Assembly: GCF_004349245.1 (NCBI RefSeq) | Contig: NZ_SMLC01000043.1 | Coordinates: forward strand, 1 to 48,491 | From: Actinomadura sp. 6K520 | GTDB lineage: Bacteria; Actinomycetota; Actinomycetes; Streptosporangiales; Streptosporangiaceae | Reading direction: 5' to 3' | DNA length: 48,491 nt | Part shown: piece by piece, positions 35,959 to 44,659 of the stretch | How positions within the stretch are numbered: the first letter of the stretch is position 1 | How the letters are laid out: the number at the start of each line of letters is the position of its first letter | Position numbers and translations under genes: made by a program | Notes under the pieces: model-generated | The model's input: only the letters and a program-made list of their open reading frames with translations | Databases searched by the model: none | What the model was told of the DNA's origin: nothing

Positions 35959-37799
35959 AGTTGCACCACCTTCGCGGCGACGTCCCCGTCTGTCGTGTGC
36001 TCTTCCCGAGACGCAGCCTGTGATCGTTCCAGGGCAGTGGCGAGTTCGGCGATGGTCGGGTGCTCGAACAGTGTGCCGATGGTCAACTGGGGGTGGTGGC
36101 GACGGAGCAGCGCGAACACCCGCAGGGCCTTCAGGGAGTCGCCGCCGATCTCCATGAACCGGGCCGACCTGCTCAACTCCTGGTCACCGAGGACCGAACG
36201 CCAGACGTTGGCCACCATGACCTCGTTCTCCGAACGCGGTGGATCGGTCACCGTCGCGGGACCGGCGCGATCGGCCACCATGGTGCGCAGCGCTGCGAGG
36301 TCCGCCTTGCCGTTGGTCGTGGTGGGGATGGCCGCGACTGCGTGAAGACGACCGGGGACCATGGACGGGGGCAGGGTCAGGCTCAGTGCTCGCCGGACAT
36401 CGCCCGCCTCGACCGGAGGGTCGGCGACGAAGTAGCCGACGAGGTCAAGTCCGGCGTCGTCGCCGGTTCGCTCGCCCGTCACCAGGGCCTGTCGAACTCG
36501 GGGGAGAGCGAGGAGATGGGTCTCGACCTCGTTCGGCTCGACCCGGTGTCCTCTAATCTTCAGCTGCCGGTCGACCCTTCTCAGAAACTCGTGGGAGCCG
36601 TTCTCGTCGCGGACCATCAGGTCCCCGGTGGCGTACAGGCGTGTTCCGTCGGCTGCGACCCAGAACCTGTCGGCCGTCGCCTTGGGGTTTCCTCGGTAGC
36701 CCTTGGCCAGACAAAGGCCTCCGATATGTAATTCGCCAGCGGTCCCCGGAGGCACGGGCTTCCTCTCCGAGTCGAGGAGGCGGGCTTCGGTCCCGTCGAG
36801 GGGTGTGCCCACCGGAACCCGTGAACGGGACGCGTCCCCAGGCGTCACGCGATGCATCATCATCTCGATGGTGGCTTCCGAGGGGCCGTAGGCATTGAAT
36901 ACCGCCAAATCGGGTGCCGCCCGAAGCAACGCTGTCACCAGTCGAGGCGGAAACGGCTCTCCTCCCACGAACAACATCTGATCCGGCAGAAGTTCGACCA
37001 AGTCGTGCTGGGCGGCCAGGGCCTCTACCAGAGAGGGGGTGTAGTTGAGGTGGTCGACGGGGTATTCACGCAGTTCCGCGGCCAGTGCCACGGCGTCCAG
37101 TACCACGTGGGTGTCGTAGATGTCCAGGCGGGCTCCGCTCAACAGCGCACCGCAGACTGAGTGCAAGCTGAGGTCGGCGGCGAACGTCGTCGCGAGGCCG
37201 AAACTGTCGGCGGTGAGCGGCTCAACGAAGCGCCAGAAGGCGTCGCGCTGATTGAGCAGGGCTCGGTGTTGGACCTCGACGATCTTCGGAACGCCGGTGG
37301 AACCGGAGGTGTGCACGAGATAGGCGAGGTCGTCCAGGTCCGCTCGCGGCGTGACCGTGTAGCGGGCGGCGGGGCGCGCCTGGTCCAGCAGGAGCGAGCT
37401 GGAGCGATCCATCGAGAGCCGTTGCCAATTGCGGAGGTCGGTCAGCACAGCGTCAGGACGCAGGTTGGCCAACAGCGAGGCGATGCGCTCATCGGGGTCG
37501 GCGGGGTCGAGGTGGACGTAGGCGGCCCCGGCCGCCCAGGCGCCGAGCGAAGCGGCCGCGCACCAGGGCGAGCGGTCCAGGAGAGTGGCCACGATCCCGC
37601 CTCGTTCGACCCCGCGGGAACGTAGCCACGCCGCCACGCCACCGGCTGCCTCCGCCAACTCCTCGTAGGTGAGCAGCGTCGCGAGGTGTCGGACCGCGGG
37701 ACGATGCGCTACCGCGAGGGCCACCTCCCGAAAGAGGTGTGCCGAGGACATATGCGGAGTTCTCTGCCGGAACGTACTCGCCAACGAATCCCCGAACAT
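35955..37799 (-). CDS. Stand-alone NRPS A-PCP didomain, first gene of minus-strand set
   Basis: A 614-residue protein with an A domain (about 20-500) and a carrier domain (EIGGDSLKAL, Ser555). Core motifs: HTSGSTGVPKIV (A3), NAYGPSEATI (A5), YATGD (A7), QLKIRGHRVEPNE (A8) and TNGKADL (A10 Lys). By-eye binding-pocket residues are D-L-H-N-F-G-A-I-E, which I cannot match to a known substrate. It is from a different clade to the two P450-linked A-PCP proteins. It probably loads the starter residue passed to the KS-PCP-C protein encoded immediately downstream. The ATG at 37799 has AGGGAG upstream; the open frame continues further but into the promoter region. Confidence 0.9.
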   Translation of the reverse strand: MFGDSLASTFRQRTPHMSSAHLFREVALAVAHRPAVRHLATLLTYEELAEAAGGVAAWLRSRGVERGGIVATLLDRSPWCAAASLGAWAAGAAYVHLDPADPDERIASLLANLRPDAVLTDLRNWQRLSMDRSSSLLLDQARPAARYTVTPRADLDDLAYLVHTSGSTGVPKIVEVQHRALLNQRDAFWRFVEPLTADSFGLATTFAADLSLHSVCGALLSGARLDIYDTHVVLDAVALAAELREYPVDHLNYTPSLVEALAAQHDLVELLPDQMLFVGGEPFPPRLVTALLRAAPDLAVFNAYGPSEATIEMMMHRVTPGDASRSRVPVGTPLDGTEARLLDSERKPVPPGTAGELHIGGLCLAKGYRGNPKATADRFWVAADGTRLYATGDLMVRDENGSHEFLRRVDRQLKIRGHRVEPNEVETHLLALPRVRQALVTGERTGDDAGLDLVGYFVADPPVEAGDVRRALSLTLPPSMVPGRLHAVAAIPTTTNGKADLAALRTMVADRAGPATVTDPPRSENEVMVANVWRSVLGDQELSRSARFMEIGGDSLKALRVFALLRRHHPQLTIGTLFEHPTIAELATALERSQAASREEHTTDGDVAAKVVQL

Positions 37800-37912
37800 G
37801 GACTGTCTCCCTGAGGCGGACCTTCGTGCTGATAACGCGTTGCCTTGCGACCGGTGACGGATTGAGAAGAGGGCGCCGACAGCCGCGTCGGCAACTCTCA
37901 TCGCTTTGATAC

Positions 37913-37952
37913 TGCCATGAGATGGTATGGCATTTGAGTTTCTGTCAGTCAA
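37913..37952 (-). promoter_or_regulatory. Promoter of minus-strand gene set with overlapping palindrome
   Basis: On the minus strand, TTGACT (37952-37947), a 19-base spacer and TACCAT (37927-37922) form a candidate promoter about 120 bases before the first gene. The inverted repeat TGCCAT/ATGGCA (37913-37918 and 37927-37932) covers the -10 region and could be an operator. The spacer is longer than ideal. Confidence 0.4.
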
Positions 37953-38068
37953 GCCCCTAAAAACGAAAATCTGTCTCTTGACAGAGGTGTCTATTCGTGA
38001 TAGATGATCAAACCCTCCTGGATAGCGGTTGGCCAAGTTATCTGAGCAAAGGGTAGACAGAATAGGGA

Positions 38069-38110
38069 TTGACCCTCTTCTGACCAGCCTGGTAAGGTGA
38101 TCATGGTCAC
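38069..38110 (+). promoter_or_regulatory. Promoter of plus-strand gene set with GTGA-N6-TCAC site
   Basis: TTGACC (38069-38074), an 18-base spacer and TAAGGT (38093-38098) form a candidate promoter about 160 bases before the first plus-strand gene. GTGATCATGGTCAC (38097-38110) lies across the expected start of transcription. GTGA-N6-TCAC is the core recognised by CRP/FNR-family regulators and would be placed to repress. A second -35-like TTGACA at 37978 is also present. Confidence 0.45.
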
Positions 38111-38265
38111 TTGAGAGGGAGCGGGAGTTAGTTTTAGCAGGTCAGAGTAACTGTGCGACAGCCTGGCGCGATCGGCACTCACTATTGAATCCTGCGTCTT
38201 GGTGCGTACACCCTGAGTTGCGGCGTGGAGTCGCGGCGTATGAAAGCCAAGGTCGGGAGGCTTTA

Positions 38266-40041
38266 ATGATTGACGCGGTGAGAGCGTCTGCATTTCCACT
38301 GGGGGAGAAGTTCACTCGCCGGGCCCGGGAGCGCCCCCACCGGACGGCGGTCCGGGGAGAAGGGGGCGAACTCACCTATGCGGAACTGGCGAAACGCAGT
38401 GATCAGCTCGCCCGCCATATCCAGGATCTCGGTGTTGGACCGGGTGACGTGGTGGCCGTGGACCCGGTCCGCCGGCTTTCGACCGTCGTCGCTCTGCTCG
38501 CGGTAGTGAAGGCCGGAGCGGCCTACCTCGCGCTGGAACGACGTCATCCCGAGGCGCGTCAGGCGGAGATAATGCGGGACGCGGGAGTCCGGCTCCTGCT
38601 CGCCCATTCCGACAGACCGCCGTCCGCACCCACTGGCATCAGGGTTGACTCCCTTGAGGGAGAGTGGCCCGATCTCCCGCCCCACGAGGTCGAGGTGTCC
38701 GCCGAGCACATCGCCTACCTCGCCTACACCTCCGGGTCGACGGGCAAGCCGAAGGGTGTGTGCGTGCCGCACCGCGCGGTGTCAAGGCTCGTCATCGACT
38801 CCGACTTCCTGGCCATCGGTCCCGACGACCTGTTTCTGCACTTCGCTCCCGTCGCCTTCGACGCCTCCACGCTGGAGATCTGGGGTCCCCTCCTCAATGG
38901 GGGCTGTCTGGTCCTGGCGCCGCCGCAAGACCTGTCCGCGAGGGAACTGACGCGCTACGTCAGAGAGCAGGGCGTGACGGCGCTGTGGCTCACCGCCGGT
39001 CTCTTCCAGCAGGTGGTCGATGCCGGAACCGACGACCTGAGGGGGGTGCGCCACCTCCTGGCGGGAGGGGACGTGCTGTCGGCGTCCCATGTCAGGCGCG
39101 CGCTGGAGCGGTTACCCAACACCGTGCTGATCAACGGATATGGTCCGACCGAGAACACCACCTTCACCTGCTGCCACCGCATCACCGAGTCCGTTGACGC
39201 GATCGTGCCCATCGGCCGTCCCATTCGCGGGACGACCGTTCGTGTGCTGGATGAGCGGCTGGAACCGGTTCCCGACGGCGAAGTGGGCGAACTATACGCC
39301 GCCGGAGAGGGCCTGGCTCACGGCTACCTGGGAGACGCGCGGCTCACCGCGGCGCGTTTCGTCCCAGATCCCTTCGGCGACAGCCCCGGACAGACGATGT
39401 ACCGGACTGGCGACCTTGTGCGACGCCGTCCTGACGGCGTGCTGGAGTTCCATGGTCGGGTGGATCAGCAGGTGAAGATCCGAGGATTCCGGGTGGAACC
39501 GGGTGAGGTCGAGGCGGCGCTGACGCGGATGCCCGACATCGCCGAAGCCGCCGTGGTCGCGCAGGCTGAACCCGGAGGCGGGCGGCGGCTGGTGGCGTTC
39601 GTGACGTGCGTGGGTCAGGACCCACCTCCACCACTACGCGTGCGCTCGGAGCTGAGCGAGATCCTGCCCTCGTACGCTGTGCCCGCCCTCATCCGCTGGG
39701 TAGACGAACTCCCCCTGACCGCCAACGGGAAGTGGGACCGTGCCAAGTTGGCTGCCGACCCAAGCGGTGCGCGGCCGGAATTGTCGGTGGAGTTCCGTGA
39801 ACCGACCACGCCGCTGGAGAAGGCCGTGGCCACGCTATGGAGCGACCGCCTGGGGATCTTCCCTGTCGGCGCTGACGACGACTTCTTCGAACTGGGCGGA
39901 CACTCCCTGATCGGAGTACAGATCATCAACGACCTGCACGGAGAGTACGGAGTGGAGGTCTCCCCGGTCGACTTCTACCTGAGGCCGACACCGGCGGGCC
40001 TGGCCGCGTCGATGGAGTTCGCCGACGGAGAAGACCGGTGA
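38266..40041 (+). CDS. Stand-alone NRPS A-PCP didomain (cassette 2)
   Basis: A 591-residue A-PCP protein. Core motifs: [12 protein letters not shown] (A3), [11 protein letters not shown] (A5), YRTGD (A7), [13 protein letters not shown] (A8) and ANGKWDR (A10 Lys). The carrier has LGGHSLIGV (Ser547). By-eye pocket residues D-A-L-W-L-G-G-T-F resemble the Val code DAFWxGGTF, so Val or another branched residue is the best guess. GGGAGG lies 5 bases before the ATG at 38266, which decides the start over an upstream in-frame codon. It is paralogous to the A-PCP at 19183 and likewise overlaps a P450 gene. All A-domain core motifs are intact. Confidence 0.93.
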   Translation: MIDAVRASAFPLGEKFTRRARERPHRTAVRGEGGELTYAELAKRSDQLARHIQDLGVGPGDVVAVDPVRRLSTVVALLAVVKAGAAYLALERRHPEARQAEIMRDAGVRLLLAHSDRPPSAPTGIRVDSLEGEWPDLPPHEVEVSAEHIAYLAYTSGSTGKPKGVCVPHRAVSRLVIDSDFLAIGPDDLFLHFAPVAFDASTLEIWGPLLNGGCLVLAPPQDLSARELTRYVREQGVTALWLTAGLFQQVVDAGTDDLRGVRHLLAGGDVLSASHVRRALERLPNTVLINGYGPTENTTFTCCHRITESVDAIVPIGRPIRGTTVRVLDERLEPVPDGEVGELYAAGEGLAHGYLGDARLTAARFVPDPFGDSPGQTMYRTGDLVRRRPDGVLEFHGRVDQQVKIRGFRVEPGEVEAALTRMPDIAEAAVVAQAEPGGGRRLVAFVTCVGQDPPPPLRVRSELSEILPSYAVPALIRWVDELPLTANGKWDRAKLAADPSGARPELSVEFREPTTPLEKAVATLWSDRLGIFPVGADDDFFELGGHSLIGVQIINDLHGEYGVEVSPVDFYLRPTPAGLAASMEFADGEDR

Positions 40042-41273
40042 GCGGAGGAACAAACGCCGCCCTCGGTCCGGACCTGGGCGAGATCGACCTGTTCGATCCG
40101 GGGTTCCACGCCACCGGCGACCCCCACGCGGTGTGGGCGTTACTCCGTCGGCGAGCTCCCTTGTACCGCCAGACGACGGTGGACAGCCGAGCCTTCTGGT
40201 CGGTCACCCGATACCACGACGTCTGCCGCGTGCTGGGGGATCATCGGGCGTTCACGTCCGAACGTGGCAGCATCCTCACCCAGCTCGGCCATGACGACGT
40301 GTCGGCCGGGCAGATGCTGGTCTCCACAGACCCGCCGCGCCATGGTGAGCTTCGCCGCCCATTGAACCGCCGGCTTTCTCCCCGGTTGCTGGCCGCCTGG
40401 GAGGACAGGATCAGGCGAGCGATGCGGGAGTTCCTGCGCCCCGGCCTGGACGGCGGAGTCTGGGACATCGCCGAGCGTTCCCGTCGCCTGCCGATGACCG
40501 TCGCGGGCGCCTTGATGGGACTGCCCGAGGACGACTGGAACGATCTGACCCAGTGGACCGGGATGGCGGCCGCGCCGGACGACTGTGCGTTTCGGGTCGG
40601 CAGTGAAGGGGCGACCCTGGCGATCGCCCACCACCGGCTATTCGAGTACTTCGCTCGGCACCTGCGACGTCGCCGCCCCGACGAACCGAGCGACGACCTC
40701 ATCGGCCACTTGATGACCATGACGGCGGGAGATGCCCCACTGACCGACGAAGAGGTCATCTACAACTGCTACAGCATCCTGCTGGGAGCGAACGCCACCA
40801 CGCCCCACACGGTGTCCGGAACACTGCTGGCCCTGATGGAGAACCCCGAGGGGTTCCGCCGTGTCGCCGCCGACCGTGCGCTGATCCCGTCGCTGGTCGA
40901 GGAGGGACTGCGCTGGACGTCCCCGGCCAGCAGTTTCCTCCGGCACGCGGTCTCCGATGTGGAGATCGCCGGGGGGGTGGTGAGGGCCGGTGAGGCGATC
41001 ACCGCCTGGGTCGGCTCCGCCAACAGGGACGAGGACGTCTTCGCCGATGCCCAGCGGTTCGATGTCGGACGGGCCGACAACCGCCACGTCTCCTTCGGAT
41101 ATGGGCCGCACTACTGCCTCGGTGCGGGGCTGGCGCGGATGACCTTCCGACTGTTGTTCGAGGAGTTCTTCTCCTCCTTCTCCGCGGTCGAGGCCGCCGG
41201 ATCGGCCGAAAGGCTCCGTTCGGTCTTCATCTCAGGGTTGCGTCACCTACCCGTTCGCGCCTACCGACAGTGA
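40038..41273 (+). CDS. Cytochrome P450, likely PCP-bound amino acid hydroxylase (cassette 2)
   Basis: A 411-residue P450, paralogous along its length to the one at 17903 (shared DPHAVW/DPHAIW, FTSE, TDPPRH, GPHYC blocks). The heme ligand is Cys360 in [10 protein letters not shown], and the ExxR motif lies in EEGLRW. The I-helix reads [10 protein letters not shown], with Ala where an acid is usual. The GTG start overlaps the A-PCP stop (GTGA). The expected reaction is beta-hydroxylation of the amino acid held on the upstream carrier, by analogy with NovI and NikQ. No dedicated ferredoxin gene is present in the window. Confidence 0.92.
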   Translation: MSGGTNAALGPDLGEIDLFDPGFHATGDPHAVWALLRRRAPLYRQTTVDSRAFWSVTRYHDVCRVLGDHRAFTSERGSILTQLGHDDVSAGQMLVSTDPPRHGELRRPLNRRLSPRLLAAWEDRIRRAMREFLRPGLDGGVWDIAERSRRLPMTVAGALMGLPEDDWNDLTQWTGMAAAPDDCAFRVGSEGATLAIAHHRLFEYFARHLRRRRPDEPSDDLIGHLMTMTAGDAPLTDEEVIYNCYSILLGANATTPHTVSGTLLALMENPEGFRRVAADRALIPSLVEEGLRWTSPASSFLRHAVSDVEIAGGVVRAGEAITAWVGSANRDEDVFADAQRFDVGRADNRHVSFGYGPHYCLGAGLARMTFRLLFEEFFSSFSAVEAAGSAERLRSVFISGLRHLPVRAYRQ

Positions 41274-41315
41274 CCCCCGGGCCGCCAGCGGCACCTGACC
41301 ACAGGAAGATGATTC

Positions 41316-42050
41316 ATGACGCCAACCCATGCCGACACATCTCGTTGGCTGCTCCGCAAGCCTTCCGATGACGCGGTCGCACGTGTCTTCTGCTTTCCGT
41401 ACTCGGGAGTCGGCGCCTCCATGTTCAACCGCTGGCCGCGAATGATCGGGGACGTCGAGGTCTGCCCCATTCAACTTCCCGGCCGGGAGAACCGGATGCG
41501 GGAGCCCCACTACGGCACCTACGAGCGTCTTGCGGTCGACGTCGCGGACGCGCTGATCCCCCACCTCGATCGTCCCTTCGTCTTCTTCGGACATTGCGCC
41601 GGATCGCTGCCGGCCTTCGAGACTGCGGTGCTGCTGGCCCGGGACGGCGGACCACTACCGCGCCAGGTGTTCGTTTCGGCGCAGGTGGCTCCGCACGACT
41701 GCCCGCGTGATCGCTTTCTCGACATGACCGAGGAGCAACTCCGCGGTGAGCTGGAACAGCTGGTGATCTCCCAGGGAGGCAAGATACACGCCTTGATGAT
41801 TGACCTGACGCTGGCGGTTCTACGGGAGGACCTGTACGCCAACCGCGTCTACAAGAGACACGAGCCGGTTCAGGCACCTTTTGGCCTGAGTGTGGTCCAC
41901 TGGAGCGACGATCCGGAGGTGACCGAGGCTGAGCTGAAGGGTTGGGAGCACTACAGCGACGACGTCCGGTTCCTCGTGCTCAACGGCGGCCATTACGAGT
42001 TTCTGTCGGCCCCCCCGAGCCTGCTCGAACATCTCGCCGGTGCCATCTGA
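41316..42050 (+). CDS. Type II thioesterase with Cys nucleophile (cassette 2)
   Basis: A 244-residue alpha/beta-hydrolase thioesterase. The nucleophile elbow is GHCAG (Cys94 where Ser is usual), with an acidic residue at Asp198-199 and His226 in GGHYEF. The N-terminal WLLRKPSDDAVARVFCFPYSG matches type II thioesterases apart from Ser in place of a second Gly. AGGAAG precedes the ATG. It completes an A-PCP/P450/thioesterase cassette and probably releases the hydroxylated amino acid from the carrier. It is paralogous to the thioesterase at 16023, which also has Cys, so the substitution predates the duplication or was selected in both. Confidence 0.88.
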   Translation: MTPTHADTSRWLLRKPSDDAVARVFCFPYSGVGASMFNRWPRMIGDVEVCPIQLPGRENRMREPHYGTYERLAVDVADALIPHLDRPFVFFGHCAGSLPAFETAVLLARDGGPLPRQVFVSAQVAPHDCPRDRFLDMTEEQLRGELEQLVISQGGKIHALMIDLTLAVLREDLYANRVYKRHEPVQAPFGLSVVHWSDDPEVTEAELKGWEHYSDDVRFLVLNGGHYEFLSAPPSLLEHLAGAI

Positions 42051-43282
42051 TGGAAACCATCCTCACCAGCCCCGGCTTCCGGCGACTGCTGGTCGGCCGC
42101 ACGTCTTCATTCCTTGCCACCGCTCTGATCCCGACCGCCCTGACCCTGGTGGTGATCCAGGCCACCGGTAGTGCCTCGGACCTTGGCCTGGTGCTGGCGG
42201 CCGAACTGGTCCCCCAGTTGCTGCTGCTTCCCGTCGGAGGAGCGATCGCCGACCGGTTCTCCGCCCAACGCGTCGCGCTGGGCGCGGACCTGGTTCGTGG
42301 GATTGCCCAACTTGTCATCGGTGTGGAACTGATACTCGGCTCGGTGCGTGTCGTCGACCTGGCGCTGCTTTCCGCCGTTACCGGCGCGGCCATCGCCTTC
42401 AGCATCCCCACCATGTCACCGCTGGTGAACGCCACGGTGCCCGCTGCGTCCCGGCTGCGGGCCAACAGCCATCTGGGCGTGGTGCGCGGCGTCGCGTTCG
42501 TGGCTGGTCCGGGCATCGCCGGAACCTTTGTGATCACGGTGGGGGGCGGCTGGTCCTTCGTGGTGACCGCGCTGCTCTGCGTCATCGCCGCCGTCGCCCT
42601 GGGCGGGATACGAGCCCCCGCCCGCGAGCAGGCTCCCGAGGACACGTCCTTCTTCAGGGACCTGGCCGATGGCTGGAGCGAGGTGCGCAGCCGGCCCTGG
42701 TTCTGGAGCAACCTCCTCGGACACGGGGCCGCCAACCTGGCCGCCGGCGTGCTCATGACGCTCGGACCGCTGATCGCGGTGCGGGACCTCGGCGGCGAGG
42801 GATCCTGGGTGGTGATCTACCAGGTCGGAATGGCAGGCATGATCGGCGGTGCGCTGGTGGCGCCACGGCTGCCGGTACGGCGTCCCCTGGTGGCGACCTC
42901 GGTCTGCGGCGCACTGCTGGCACTACCGCTGATCACTTTCGTGGCACCCGCGCCGACCTGGGTCAACGCCGCCGCCTATGGGATCGCCATGCTCGGAATC
43001 GGCGCGCTCAACACACTGTGGATGACCGCGCTGCAACTGAACTTCCCGCCCCACACGCTTGCCCGAGCCGACTCCTACGACCAGTTGCTCTCACTGTCGG
43101 CTCGACCGCTCGGTCTGGCGGTCGCCGCCCCCATGGCGACCCTGGCCGGTACGGCGACACCGCTGCTGGCGTCGGCGGCGTTAGTGGTCATTGTTAACCT
43201 CGCCATCATCGCCCTGCCCGATGTCCGCTCCATGCGGATCGAACGCTCACAGGACCAGCAGAGCGCGCCCTCACCGGCGTGA
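42050..43282 (+). CDS. MFS exporter
   Basis: A 410-residue major facilitator superfamily transporter with about 12 hydrophobic helices in two halves. It resembles drug-efflux MFS proteins of the MFS_3 type: LLVGRTSSFLATALIPTALT at the start, then GGAIADRFSAQRVALGADL, which contains the loop 2-3 motif. Its ATG overlaps the thioesterase stop by one base (TGATG). It probably exports the product and gives self-resistance. The longer in-frame extension from 41942 lies inside the thioesterase gene and is rejected. Confidence 0.9.
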   Translation: METILTSPGFRRLLVGRTSSFLATALIPTALTLVVIQATGSASDLGLVLAAELVPQLLLLPVGGAIADRFSAQRVALGADLVRGIAQLVIGVELILGSVRVVDLALLSAVTGAAIAFSIPTMSPLVNATVPAASRLRANSHLGVVRGVAFVAGPGIAGTFVITVGGGWSFVVTALLCVIAAVALGGIRAPAREQAPEDTSFFRDLADGWSEVRSRPWFWSNLLGHGAANLAAGVLMTLGPLIAVRDLGGEGSWVVIYQVGMAGMIGGALVAPRLPVRRPLVATSVCGALLALPLITFVAPAPTWVNAAAYGIAMLGIGALNTLWMTALQLNFPPHTLARADSYDQLLSLSARPLGLAVAAPMATLAGTATPLLASAALVVIVNLAIIALPDVRSMRIERSQDQQSAPSPA

Positions 43283-43381
43283 GCCGCCGGCCAGGGCGTT
43301 TGCCGCACCCCCTCCTGAAGGAGACCTCTGTGAGCCGCCCCCAGATCCGCCCAGAGCCGGCGATCCAACGGAGAAGATCCC

Positions 43382-44659
43382 ATGAAGAGACCCACGATTC
43401 TCGTCGTCTACGATGACGGAGCCGCGCGTCCGGCCGACATCGCCGTCGGCCTCGCCGAATGGGCGAACTGCGTGTTCGTCGTCGAGCCCAACGACCACAA
43501 CCTCACGATGCGGCCCCTGCTCACCCAGTTCGGCCAGGTGGTGGTCGTCGACCGCATCGACCGGGCGGTCGAGGGGCTGCGAGCGCTCGAACCCGACGGC
43601 CTGGTCACCTACAGCGAGCGGACGATCGTTCTCGCCGCCCGGCTCGCCCTGGAACTCGACCTTCCCTTTCACTCCCTGGACCTCTGCGAACGCCTCACTG
43701 ACAAGTGGCAACAGCGCGCCGCGCTCAACGCCGCCAACGTTGACGTAGTGCGGTGCCACCGGGTCGGGCACCTCTCGGATTGGGACGCGGCGGTCGCCGA
43801 GACCGGGCTGCCCGCCGTCCTCAAACCCGCGCAGGGGGGAGGCAGCCGCAACACCTTCTTGATCACCGATGCGGAGGAGGGACGGCGCGGTGCCGCCGAA
43901 CTCCTGGCGCTCGAACGTCCCGGATTGCTCGCCGGCGGAACCCTTGTGCTTGAGGAATACCTCCGAGGCCGCGACTGCGGACCGTTCGGCGATTATGTCT
44001 CGGTGGAAAGCCTGGTGCTGGACGGCCACGTACACGACGTGGCCGTGACCGGAAAGCTTCCCATGGTCCCGCCATTCCGGGAGACGGGCCGTTTCTGGCC
44101 CTCCCCGCTGGCGGAGGAAGAGGAGGACCGCGTTCGGGACCTGGCCCGTCGCGCGGTAACGGCGCTCGGCATCACTCTCGGCATCACCCACACCGAGATC
44201 AAGCTGACCCCGGATGGGCCGCGGATCATCGAGGTCAACGGCAGGCTCGGTGGCGGGATGAATTATCTGGCCGAGCGGGCCATGGGCGTCAACCTGATCG
44301 AGCTGGCCGCTCGGGCGGCACTCGGCCTCCCGGTCCAGGTCCCTCCTTTCTACCGGGGCCGGACTCATTTCCACATCTTCCACTCGACACCGCGCCGACC
44401 GGGCACGCTGCTCGGCGTCGATGGCGTCAACGTACTCAAAACGATCCCTGGTGTCACGCTGTACCGGCCGTATGTACGAGCGGGGTACCGGTTTACCGGT
44501 GAGGTGCAGACCCAGGAGATCGACATTGTGCTCGGCGCGGTGGACGACCTCGCGGACCTGCCTCCGATCGTGGAGAAGGTCGAGTCCACACTGCGTTATC
44601 GCTTCGCCTTCTCCACTGGAGAAATTGAGGTGAACGGAAGAGAACTGGGACAGCTATGA
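43382..44659 (+). CDS. ATP-grasp ligase
   Basis: A 425-residue ATP-grasp protein of the carboxylate-amine ligase class, related in layout to BacD-type L-amino acid ligases. Visible elements are the preATP-grasp start (ILVVYDDG), the nucleotide-binding PAVLKPAQGGGSRNTFL, LEEYLRG and the metal-binding IIEVNGRLGGGMN. Such enzymes activate a carboxylate as an acyl phosphate and join it to an amine. In this cluster, without a terminal thioesterase domain, it may couple a released hydroxy amino acid to another unit. GGAGAAG lies before the ATG. Its stop overlaps the next gene (ATGA). The substrates cannot be read from sequence. Confidence 0.9.
   Translation: MKRPTILVVYDDGAARPADIAVGLAEWANCVFVVEPNDHNLTMRPLLTQFGQVVVVDRIDRAVEGLRALEPDGLVTYSERTIVLAARLALELDLPFHSLDLCERLTDKWQQRAALNAANVDVVRCHRVGHLSDWDAAVAETGLPAVLKPAQGGGSRNTFLITDAEEGRRGAAELLALERPGLLAGGTLVLEEYLRGRDCGPFGDYVSVESLVLDGHVHDVAVTGKLPMVPPFRETGRFWPSPLAEEEEDRVRDLARRAVTALGITLGITHTEIKLTPDGPRIIEVNGRLGGGMNYLAERAMGVNLIELAARAALGLPVQVPPFYRGRTHFHIFHSTPRRPGTLLGVDGVNVLKTIPGVTLYRPYVRAGYRFTGEVQTQEIDIVLGAVDDLADLPPIVEKVESTLRYRFAFSTGEIEVNGRELGQL

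Noticed and set aside
37800..38036. N-terminal extension of the first A-PCP gene
   Set aside because: It runs into the divergent promoter region and has no A-domain similarity. The ATG at 37799 has AGGGAG upstream.
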